Part shown: positions 48,260 to 61,179 of the stretch, piece by piece
How positions within the stretch are numbered: position 1 is the stretch's first letter
Layout of the letters: each line of letters starts with the position of its first letter
Source of the DNA: Loxodes magnus
Taxonomy: Eukaryota; Ciliophora; Karyorelictea; Loxodida; Loxodidae
Assembly: GCA_946699065.1 (NCBI GenBank)
Contig: CAMPDV010000012.1
Span: forward strand, 1,612,001-1,676,000
Length of the DNA stretch: 64,000 nt
Direction of reading: 5' to 3'
Position numbers and translations under genes: made by a program
Notes under the pieces: generated by a model
Told to the model about the DNA's origin: nothing
Database searches by the model: none
Seen by the model: the letters and a program-made list of their open reading frames with translations, nothing else

Positions 48260-51200
48260 TTTTTAACTTTTACAACGATATTTAAATTAAAAATTATTAA
48301 GCCAATCTTCTTAATAAATAATAAAAGAGTTAATCTTAGTATTCAATTTATAATGATTTATATAATAAACTCTAAAAGTTCCTATTAATAAATAAGTTAT
48401 TAAAAATATTAAGTAAATATTAGAATTTTGCTTATTTATTTTAAATTAATTTTCTTCTGAAAATAAAATATTTATAAGTTTATTAACTAAAAAATAAATA
48501 GAAGGTACTGTATAAGTATAACTCAAGCAAGTAACTATTGCTATCAAATAAGAAGGAATGCAGATCAACCTTTACAAAAGATGCAAAATAATTATAAATA
48601 TCTAATTAAAAAATAAAATTATTAGTGATGTTCTAAGCGTATTTATTATATATTAGCATTTTTAAAATTTAAACTATAATGGAATTGAATTTAGCTTATC
48701 TAATTAAAGTTTTTTATGATATTAAATAATAACTTTAAGCATTTATATAAGCACTGCATCAACAAATATTTAGTTTAAAGTGTATAATCCAAATAAATAA
48801 AAAGTAAGGTACTTGGATAAATTATTATAATTTAAATAATAATTAAATTTTAAATCTTTTCTATATAACTTAAATAGACTAAAGACTTCATAAGCTTTAT
48901 TAACTTTAACTAAGATTCAAGGAATAAAAAAGGATTAATGGCTCTAATTTCAATTAGTTATAAGCATTTTGAAATATTCCTATATAAATGTCTCTTTTAA
49001 TGGAATTTATCTCAGAAAGTTAGTTTCTATCTTTCAATTCTGTATATTAAATTTTAAAGTATTTTCCATTTATTTATTTTCAGCTCCTGTCCAGATTATA
49101 AAAAGAGAATTAAAAGAACTAAAAGGCTAGAATTTCTAAATTAAATGAAGGACATATAACTTTGATATTGGCATGCCATTAAGATTTTACAGCAAATGTA
49201 TGGATTCTTAATTTTAATGATAACCCGTTAGAATGACTAATACTCTTCATCTCATTTAATAAAAATAAACTTACAGAGAAGAGAAACATTAAAATTTTAA
49301 TGATAGCAAACCAATTAAAAATTAGCTTGCATTAACTCTCTCTATTATAATAATCTTCTCCTTTTTTTTATTTCTCTGTCTATAGTAAATAGTCACTAAC
49401 CTCCTAATTTATTTCAGAGATAGTTATTACCAACTAAAAATAAAAGCTTTAAATTTGGATAAATAGTGTATAATTGGATATATTTTTTAATAGTAAGAAT
49501 TGGGTAAACTTTATAGATAAATTTATGTTTTAAGGATATTTATGAAATTGTGATTATACAGTTTTTAAACTAAATCTTTCTAATTCCTTAAAATCCCTTA
49601 TCTCCTTGATTTATTATTTAAGTAATAAAAACCCTTCAGATTATAATTTCCTTAGCAACATTAGTGGCTATAAACATAATAAGAAAAATATTAGAGCTAA
49701 CTATTCATTCAATTTAATCTATAAATAATTTAGAATTCCCAAGTTTTAAATTATCTTCTTCTATTAATTTCTATTTTCTTTATACTTTATTATTATGCTT
49801 TTAGTTAGCCAAATAATATTAATATAATTTAAGTTTTATAAATCAGTTAATTGAGTTAGAGTTAAAGACACAAATAAAAAGTTTAACCAATAGAAGCTAT
49901 TTTGCAAACACTTTGATGTTTTTTTGAATAAAATTTCTAGTTATATCATCAATTTTAAATTTATCTATACAGTCTTTAAAAATCTACATTATTGAATCAT
50001 ATTTCTCTATGTATAAATACTAAATAAGAATGAAAGAGGAAAGAATTATCCTAACTTTAAAAAATTAAAATAAATTTGAAGTTGTTAGCTACTATATAGG
50101 AGCTTCTAAGAATCTTAACTAATATTAGAATATTAAAATGATTTTAATATTATTTATAAATAAGCTTCTAAGTAAAGCTATCATAATTTAAGTTTTAATA
50201 TTTAAATATCAACTTAGCAAATTATTGCTATTATCCACTATTATCTAATTAATACCTTCATAAACGAGCATTCAAATACTATTAAATATTCCTAATGTAA
50301 CATTTTCCAAAATAGCTAGATATCATTAAAAAGAAATGATAAGACATAACTAATTAGCCTATTTGTTTATATTCCTTTATATTTATTATTCCCTTCTAAG
50401 AATAATTATAAGGATTTATTTAACAAATAGAGTTTATTATAATTAGTTACTAATTATCTTTTCCGTACACAAATTAAATAACCATTAATTTGCTTTTAAC
50501 CTATTTGTTGTTCCTTTAATAAGGTAGATTAAGGAAGGATAGTAGCTTATAAAATAATTAGAGAGTTAAATTTTAAATTAATAATAATTAGACTTATACT
50601 TTTTCTTTTATTACTCACTAAATACCCTCACTTTATAAATTTAATCCATGCTTACATTTTAGATTTGAATTGAATGGAAATTTAAACTTTAAAATAATAA
50701 TCTCAATTATCTTTATATTTTAATTAAAAATAAATATCATTAATGTTTAGTTTCAAGTTATTAGAGGGTTTAGAAAGCATGCTATAACTTATCAATGAAG
50801 TAGGATTATTTAAAGCATTTTATATCTTACAAGTTACTTATTAATAAACTGCTAATTAAAAGAATAAAAGGTATTTAATTCCTTGCATGGAAATATTTGC
50901 TCTACTAAACTTTCGTTCAATTTCAAATATAAAAGATTCCTTTTGTCTGACTAGCTCGGGCAAAAGTTCTGAGAGCAATTAAAAATTAATTGTACTTTAG
51001 ATAAGATTCTATTCTCTTCGATTGTAATACTAAAGAGTTGCTTAGTAGACAAAAATACCTAATATATATAAAATATTATTTGCTTATAGTTTCCATTCTA
51101 AGATTTATTATTCTTTAGCATTTCATTTCTAACCCTTGGTTTATTCCTCAACTTATCTTTTCTTAAGATTAAATCAAATCATCAGTTCTACCTTTTTAAA

Positions 51201-54200
51201 TTAACTGACCATCTTATAAAATTATAATAGTAGCTTAATTTATTTAAATAAGGAAATAATTTTATCACTTTTATCAAAAGACACCAAGTTTATTATGCAA
51301 GCTACTGTATTTTAAAATAAAAAGTATTGCTTATAACTAAAACTATAATTAAGGATTTTAACAAATAAAATAAGAAAAGGGGCTAAGTTAAAGGAACTAT
51401 ATGCTTTAGATTATACTTTTTCTTTGTTACTTATACAAACTAAAATAGTTAAAAAATTAAGAGTGTGAAAGCTTAATTATTCTATTTATATTTAATTTAT
51501 AATAATTTAAAACATTTTAAATATAATTAATCAAAATAAGTTATTTGAAAGATAGTGCTAGTAGCTAAATCTTTATAAAAATAATAAAAACTAAATTAAT
51601 TAACGTAAAAGTTGATTGAAGATTAAAAATAAAAAAGGATTTAAAATTAAGAAAGAAAATAAATTTAATTTATAAAATTAAAGCTTAATTTTAAGAAAAA
51701 TTATCAAAAGATAAGAATTTTCCAAATCTTTTTATTATTAATTATATTATTTATAAGTAAAGGTAATCAAAAATATGAATAGTTAAGATTATTTTAATAA
51801 TGAAATTCATTTTTAATCTTAAAAGTTATTCAGAAGAATTTAAATACTCATTTAACTTTGACTATTAAGATTTAGTCATATAATATCTAAAATTCATAGA
51901 TAATAATAATAGCTACTATCTCTAGAACATTTTTAAAGAATCTTAAAATTAATTCCTTGATATATTTAAACATTTATTATATGAATAAGCACTAAAATAA
52001 TAGCAACTATTTATTTAAAAAACCAAGCATTGCTAAAGAATGCAATTATTAACTTTTTCAGAAATAAATAAAATAAAAAATTTAACTAATTTCAAGCAAA
52101 TAGACTTCTAGAGCTTTAGGTGGAAAATATTTAATTAACAATTTCTTATCTTTTATGCTGAATTTCTTTTATATCTATCTTACTTCCTTTAAAATTAGTT
52201 ATAGCTTAATAATTCTATAGATACTTTAAGATTTGATTTCTTAAGCTAAAATAAAGCTTTTTAGTAGAATATAATAATTATTATACTTTTAAGAAATTAA
52301 TTACTAAAATAAATAAATTTTTAAATATAAAGTTATTTTAATTTTTAAGGATCTAAAAGAGAATAAATCCTATTAAATTAGGAAAAGTTAATTATAATGA
52401 AATAATTAACTAATCTATGCTCTTAGAAGAAGCTTACATTATAATATCAATATATTACTATATTTCTATAAGATGCTCTATAAACTAGGAATGTGAATGA
52501 GAGTATTTAATATATTTAATTTAAAGAAATAATATGATAAATTACCATTTCGAACCTTATATCAGCTATGATTTAAATTAGTTTAAAGTTTCTATAATTC
52601 TATACCTCTTTTACAAACATATTTTAGAATTTTAAATCATGCTTAATTAAAAGCTAACTAACTACTAAAAAATACATTATAACTAAATTGTTTTAAGTCA
52701 GTTTTAGTTCTTATTCAAAATCTCTAAATTGCTATTCTATGAAAATATTTAAAAATAATAAGAAAAGAAAAGCCTAATTAGTATTTATAGTCCTTCAGTC
52801 GTATTAACTAGTAAATTTACAAATCTATTTAATTTAATAGTCTGGGAACTTAGATTTGTTGTAAATCGAAAATAAATAAATTTGTATTTTTTAATTTTAT
52901 ACTTAGTAAAAGGAATATTTTATGAAGATAAATTTGAAATTTAAACCAGAATCTCAAATAACTTTTGTATGGATTTGATAAAATTATAATATTTATCTTT
53001 ATCATTATAGATATACTTTTTGAAATTTAAAATCCTTTATTTCACCATTTACAGTTTATTAGGAAATGTAAAAGAGATACATGAGACTAAATTGGACTTA
53101 AAGGAATATAGCCTTTTACCTGAATATAGTTAAAATGAGTTTTCTATTTTAAAGTACTTAATATAATATGATAGATTTATTATACAAAGCAAAGATACTA
53201 GTTTTTTCCATTAAATTGATAAAATCCTCATAAAAAGAGAAAAATTAATCAGCAAAAGACATGTATTTGCCTTGATGACCTAGAAAGGAAATTTAACCTG
53301 GATTGAAATAATTTAGTTTTTAAATTTAATGGTAAGCTAAAGAACTGAATTAAAAGTTATTCTTTTTTATCAAATTATACTTAACTATCTCATTTTCTAA
53401 AATCAATTTGCTTATATTTTTAGAAAGGAGTTTAAGAGTTAATTAAAAGGTTTTTTCATTTATATAAGCACAAACTAAAATAAATTAAACTAACGCTATT
53501 TTGCTTTGTATCTTAATGGTAGAGTTAGATATAAAATATTTATAAAACTGATTATTTTGCATATACTGATACTTTGAAATTAAATTATTTAGTTATTCAA
53601 TTAAATAAATGTAAGTTAAATTTCATAAAGCTTCTGATTATTACTTTAAGAATATATATAAGATTATTATCAAGTATCTCTACACTTCGATTAAGAAATA
53701 TCAAAAATTCACAGATATAAATCAAATTATTATCGCTATAAAAATTCAGCAGTTCTTTGCGAAAATCTCAAAATAGGATTATTGATTACTTTTCTTCGCT
53801 ATTGAACTTAATTTCATGTACATAATCTCAAAGAATGTGCAAGGTTTTTAATTAAGTTTTTATAATTTTTTTTGAAGGTATGAAATGCATTTTGATGTAA
53901 CTCTGCAAATATTTTAGTTTCGATTTAATATAATTTATGATGTATATTGTTGCTAATAGCTTAGATTTCTATATTTCTAATTTTATAATTCAAACAAACC
54001 TAAATATCACTAAGTATTTATCCCCGTTTTACGTTACCTAGCTTTTAGTTATTAGTTAAATTATTCTGTTACTAATATTGATGTTGGTTCTTTCTTATCT
54101 ATCTTTGTATAGAAATTTATAGAATCTTAATTTTGAGGTTGCTTTAATAATTTAAGGGTTATTCTGCAAGCTTAGTGATATAATTTTGCTTTTAAGGAGA

Positions 54201-54246
54201 ATCTTTTTAAATTTAATCTTATATCCTTTTACTATTTGCTTATATC
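48260..54246. other. Long AT-rich spacer, nothing recognised
   Basis: About 6 kb of the most AT-rich sequence in the window. No motif, repeat unit or structured island recognised. Confidence 0.5.
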
Positions 54247-57200
54247 AGTTATTTTTAATTTAGAATATCAATAAAAACTACAATTATGCTTTTTTGGAAT
54301 GCTACCTCATCTAAAAAAATATCTAATTGTAAACTTTACCTTAGAGATCAGAAAACAGACTTTTATTCTAAGTATTTTATGCACTCAAAAGCATGTTTTA
54401 ATGGCTAAAAGCGCAAAAATTTTAAATAGCTGATTTAAAGTTTTAAGATAATCACAGAGGATAAAACAAAAGAATAAAAGCAGAATATGAATTACTTTAG
54501 ATTAAAGGAGATATACATATCATGCTATCTTACTTTTTACTATATCTCAACTCTGGCTTAAACCACCATAAAAATCTTCGGAGTATTTTTTAATAAAACT
54601 ATAAATGCTGAAGAGGAAGGCAATAATTACTTAATTGCTCTTTTTTCAGAAAAAAATTGAATTAATTTTTCTTTAAAATGGCAAATTCTAGCATTGGTAA
54701 TTGTATACCTTGAAGGAATCAATTGCTTGATTATTTTAAATCAATTCTTTAGTAAAATAGTTAGTAAGATTTATCTTGCTGCTTAAAGAACTTCAGCTTT
54801 GAGCCTTTTCCATGTATTTTAATAACATTCGAGAACTAGATTTAATGGTAAATAGAATGCTCCAGTTTTGGAATCTGAGATAGGGACAAATTTTCTATTT
54901 ATTTAAGAATCTAAAAATTACTTCTTGTTATCCTTATTTAGAATTAAAATGATTCAAATATCTATTTTTTATCTCCATTCTCTCTACTTTTTAGGAATGT
55001 GAATTCCGTTTATGAGATAATAAAATTATCATATTTTTTATTCTTAATGAAACTTAACTTCAAATATTAACTATTAAAGATTCTATTATTCTACCATGAA
55101 GACCTTCAACTGCACAATTGATAAGGTATCATATATCTCCATTCTAATAGTTAAAATATTAAACAACTTGAACTTAGCAATTAACTCTTTTTATTGTAAA
55201 GGAATACTTAAAATATAACAGTTGTTTACCTTACTCTAATCTATATTTCTTTGTTTTATATTTTTCTATTTTTATTTCTTATTTAATATACCTTTTAATT
55301 TATAGCTTTATTTTATTACTACCATTCTTTTATTTTCTCAACCAATACTTTATTTAAAATTATTATTCCAATCCCTTTAATTTACTTTCGACCGCTATTT
55401 TTTAAAAAGTTCCATTTATTTACTTCCTAAGAATTAATTAAATTTTATTATCAAATATGAGAAAAGCAACTTAAGACTTTAAATTTGCTTATTTTAGATT
55501 CTAAATTCATATGGAAATTGAAAAGATGATTCCTTGATTAAATGTATCAAGATTTGTATTACAACAAATATAATAATAAGTGAATCAAATCCCTTTACAG
55601 TATCTACATAAAGGTCTGAGAATAGTAACAATAAATTTAATTATGTAGCTTAAGATTTTAAGTTAAAACTCTCGAGTTAATAGCAAATTAAGAGGCTTAA
55701 TAGCCATAATTACTGCTCATATAGTTGTAATAAATTATTTGGATTTTGTTAGAAATCTCTAAACTAATAAAGCTTCATTTATCTAGTTAAAATATATAGT
55801 TAAAACTGTCTGCACCTTAAATAAGATAAGAAAATAAGATGTTTAAGATCCATAACTTAAGTTTATAGTAAGCTGTAAAATACTTGAAAGTAGTAAGCAT
55901 TAAAATTTTAGCTGAACTCATTAAGAAATTTTAGGAGCAATAATTAATTAGGGCTAAATTGAGAAAGTCTCGTTCTTAAGAGAAAGAAAAATGGAAATTA
56001 AGTGAATGTAATTAATTACAAAGAAAAGAGAGTTTCTTAAACTTTTTATTCATCTTAACCACATTAACTTAGAATTTAATACTAATAAATCAATTTTGAA
56101 GCAGTACTTTTAAACTAGTTATTCAGTATCTTGTACTAGAAAGCGAAAAATAATCTCTGTTGCTTTTTTTAAGGAAACTGATTCAAAGATTAGGTAATTT
56201 TAACTTGAGATTTACCTTTATTTATTCTAATAAGAAGATAAGTACTACTAAGTATGTAACCTAGAAATTTATATAAAAAAATAGATTTTACTCTTTATTT
56301 GTTACTTATAATTTAAGCTAATTATTAGTATGCTTACTTTTTTCTTTAATTAGAGATATTAAAAAAATTAGGTAAATCATTAATTACTAAACGAAGCACT
56401 AAAATAAGTGCTTTTTCGTAGTCTAAGGAATAAGTTGCTAGAGGATAGTTAAAAGATCTTGTCTCATTTTTTTATTAGAGGAATGAATCAAGAAGCTTGT
56501 TCCTCTAATTGCTAAAAGCAAACTCTTACTTATATCTATTTTTTAATTATGTTGATCACAATGAGTAAATATGGTTATTATTATACGATATTACGAAATA
56601 AATAAGCTAAAAATATAAGGAACAAAATGAAAATCATTAATTGATTATTAATTCAAATTATGTTTGCTTCCCAGCTAGAAGTTTTAAAATATTTTAGAAT
56701 TTGAAGATTCTCCTTTTTCTAGGAATTTATTGAGTGGTTATTGTTTCCTTCTTCAGATCTTTCCGTCACTTGATGGAAAGAAAATGATTTCTATATATCA
56801 GATTGAACTCCAGATCACTCTTCTTATTTTATATTGCTTCTTTCCTTTCCTTCATAGGTGCTATCGATTTTTGTAGATGAAACATAGTCTTCCTGTTGCT
56901 TATGATTTTTATTCTGATTTTTATCCATTTTTTCTATTTCCAGTGGAATAAAAGCACTCTATTAGAATTTTTATCGGAATTATTCAATTTTCTTTCAATT
57001 TCCGTTTTAAATTGGCCTTTTCACACCAATTTTTTGTCTTGTTTTCAAAAAATTAAGAGTAAAATATTTGTAAGTAGGAAATTTTTATAACTGAAATATA
57101 AAAGAATAGATGAAATCCTAAAATAGCAATAAATAAGAAAGGAAATAGTAAAAGCAGATTTAAAGATGAAATGCAAGATATTAATTAATGATGCCTATAA

Positions 57201-58390
57201 ATAATAAAAGCTATTATTTAATAAAAGTCTATACTTCATTAGAAGTAATAAAGATTACTTTTTGGAATCCAATTGCATCTAAGTCTGAAATATCAGTTGA
57301 GTGTTTGCGAATCGAATACACTACAATAAAATCAAGTTAAACTCTTTAAAATGAACTTTAAAATAATTTTCTTCAATGTAATTTTTCTATTTTCTATTAT
57401 AGTCATTTAATAGCTTTTCTTTCTTAGCAGTTTTAAATATTTTAAAAGTAAGCATAAGATATTTAAGGTACTTATGATATACTTTAAAACTAAATCTATT
57501 GTAATTAATATATTCAAACTGCAAACTTGATTACCAACATTTTCTGTTTAACTTACAAAGCTTTAATTGTATTAGTCTAATTTAATTTTCTTACTATTTT
57601 TATAAATATAAAATAGAAATTTTCAGCTTTAATAATTAAGCTAGACACCAAACCTAGATATTAGGTATTAACTTACCTGCTAGTAATAATTCCTAAAATA
57701 GGTAATTATAGTAAAGGGACAGAAGCTTTATATAAGATATTTAAAAATGAAGGACTAGAAATAAAGGCTAATAGAACTGTTTATTGATTTAATACTAAGA
57801 GATTAACTTTTCTTCTTATTATTTTGACTCTAATTAAGAAACAAAAGATTAAATTAATAGAAAGTGAGAATTGGAAAATCAATCAGCATTTATAAATCGC
57901 TGTTATTCACAAATAAATGATGAAAGAAGCTAGTTTTTCCTAATATTAACTAGCTTTATTAGACTACTTATCTGAATATTTACTACAAAAGAAATGAATT
58001 CTTTATTAATCTGATTGAGACTCACTAATTATAGTTCAACTTAACTTAAAGGAATAAGCCTTTATTAATTTTCTATTATCCATTTAATTTCTAAAGCAGG
58101 CATAGTTAAATAACCTCATATATTTTATATCTCTACTAGCTTGTTAATTTCATAATCTTAAATAAAGTCTTTATTATCACTAACTTACCTAAATCAATAG
58201 TGATCCTTCCATATAGTACTGATATAATAGACTTCCTTTATAAGCTATTATTTTGATTCAAAACTCTAGCTTTATATTATTTATTCTGAAGATATCTAGG
58301 TTAGCCTATTAATGAGCAATTCAAATTTTATCTAAAGTTCTAAAAGGATTACTGAGGCTAAGCGATTGATCATTATAAAACTTCGCAGAT
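54247..58390 (+). repeat. Old direct segmental duplication, copy 2
   Basis: Partner of 34865-39260; see that entry for anchors. No open frame is shared between the copies. Confidence 0.8.
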
Positions 58391-61179
58391 TTAAGAAGCT
58401 TGATTAATTATTTTACAGAAGCTTACCTTGCTTATCATTTTAAAAAGATCCAAGAAAAAACTTAAAATAGAAGATATTAGTGCATAGGTTAGAGTGAGAT
58501 TGCTATAATAAGAAGACTAATTAATTTTAAAATGGATAGACTTGAAATAGAGAAACTGAAGAATTATAGCAAGACAACTTGGCTTTGTTCTAAATTACTG
58601 AGATACATTAGAAGTTAGAGTAAGAAGTTGAAAAATTTTAATTATTTTAAGTTATACATTAAGACATATCAATCCTAAAGTAATTCCCTATCATTATAGA
58701 ACTTATTTATAAAATAAGTTTACTCTTAATATTTTGTTGAATACTTAGGTAATTACGTTATGAAACTAATGAAAAGCTCAAAAAATAAATTTATAATTAA
58801 ATCCAAAGCAACCAAAAAACATAAGAAATAGCTATTTAGAATGATGTAACATGAAATACAGAAAAACTGAAGTATTACAACCTTGAATTGAAGGAAAATA
58901 TAAGATCATAAAGAAAATTTAAAGAAAAAATAAAAAAATAATATATTTATGAATAAAATAAAGAATAAAAGATTACTACGCAATTAAGAGCAATAAAGCT
59001 AAAACTATCATTCTTAAAGCTTAAATCTAGAAACATATAAGAGAGATTGAAATAAATGCTAGAAGAATATTTTTGAATTTAGAAAGGAAATCAAAAGAAG
59101 GATTTAAGTTTTGTTAAAAAAACAAAATTAAATTGATATCTAATTATAGTATATTTAAGTTATCTCTTTATAAAAAAATTCAAGACAGTTGAATAATTTA
59201 GCTTTATTAGCATTTATATAACCCTTTAGAAATTCATCAAAATAAAAAAATAATAGAATCTTAAAGAATAGAAAAAAGTATACAAATATATTTATTACAA
59301 CTAATATCATTAAAATGAGTTCTAATCTATATAAAGTATGCTAAGTATATATTAAATAATTTCAAATTAAATACTTAGCTAAAGCTAATATAAGCACTTG
59401 TATATTTAAATAAGTTAAATTCATAAAAAATTTAATTACCAAGAGCTTTGCGTATGTATCTTTAGTAGTATATCTTAAAGAAGATGTATTTAAGGGAACA
59501 TTTTATGAAAGTTGAATAATAGATATATAATAAAGTAATGAACTAACTATCTACTAATAAACTTTTTATAATTTTCATATAAAATATAAAATTAAACATT
59601 TTATAGTTTAAGTTAGTAGCTTTTAGTTTTATTTAGACAGATCATTTATTAAGATGATTTAATAAGTTATTATTTATCATAATATAATAATATCTGGTTA
59701 TATATATGAGCTTAAACCTTTATTATTAATTCATTCTACTTTATATTTCTTCCTTTAAATTCTCTAAGTGTCTTATTATATTCAAATTAGCTTAATTTAA
59801 TCAAATGATAACTAAATAATTTTTGCTTCATATACTTAGTAAATCCTTAATTAGTTAGCTTAAAGCATTTATTTGAGAGCTATTAATTATGAAAATTTAG
59901 TCTTTATAAAAATTCTCTTTTTTTACTAGTTCCTGATGTGAATAATCAAGTTTTAAAATATTAACTTGTATAGTTTCCATTATAATACAAAATTAAAATG
60001 CATATATCTATTAAATGTATTATTATATGCTTACTAATATCTTTCTTTATTTTGATTATTTAGTAAATAATCTCCTGCGTATTGCTTTAATTTCCTTTTA
60101 CTTTAACTTTTTATTTCTTATTTTTAAATAAATTAAATCATTTCCTTTATTTATAAATATTCTAAAGCATATGGGACAAGGAGATATTTAACTTCCTATC
60201 CTCTTATGTTTTTATATTGTCATTTCATCATAAATCTTTTATTGATTTAGTCTTTAATTAATATTTTATGTTTATTACACCTATTTTAATCTACATAATA
60301 CATCATTATTACAATACTTCATAGCAATTCATACAAATTATTAGTATGAGTTTTTATTTTCCAAAACCTATAATGCATTAATCCGTTTTTATCTAATAAA
60401 TAATCAATTGTTTCTACTTTAAATTTGAATATTATAAAACCATTTTTTAACTTCTATCTCATTTTATAAATAATCTTCATTTTTAATTATTTTATCTATT
60501 TTAATTCTTTATTCTAACTGCTTAACCTAAAAGCAGCTCTCTATCCAATCTCATTTTAATAATTCTATTATCCCTTTTATAGACATATTTTCATTAACTT
60601 TTGCTTTATAGTAAAAAATAGCGTTATCTCATCTAGTTATTTATAGTTATCAAGATCATAGCTATTTATATTATTTTCATTTTGTTTTAATTTATTTTTA
60701 TATCCACTTTATCATACTTTTTTGAAAAATAGATATAACTAAAATGAATTATTCAAGCCACAATACATCAATATTTGCAAATATTTTCCAAAGAGCTTGC
60801 TCACTTTAATTTATTCATATTCTTTTTATTTAAAACTTGCCATTTTTTAAATCTGGTTGAGGTTAATTTATTGATAATTTGGCTTAAATATAGCTATGAT
60901 GGAAATTTTATCTCTTAGTAGTAAAAAATAATTTTTCTTTTTGTTCTATACAACTTATTTCTGAGCTTATTTAATTTTTTAAATAAAACCCTTAATTAAT
61001 ACAAAGTTCTACAGTTAAGAGAGCTGTAGAAAAACCATTAGATTTAGACTTAAAGTTGATGCAAATGATGATATACTTTCTCTTAAAATACAATCTTAAA
61101 TTATAGAAGTTTTACCTATTTAGTTTTAAATTAAAGTAATCTAATTTAATTTATTTCTAAGTTTATAGCTAAAGATAAA
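58391..61179. other. AT-rich spacer, nothing recognised
   Basis: Upstream of the third Cys-rich gene. Nothing recognised apart from AT-rich runs. Confidence 0.45.
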
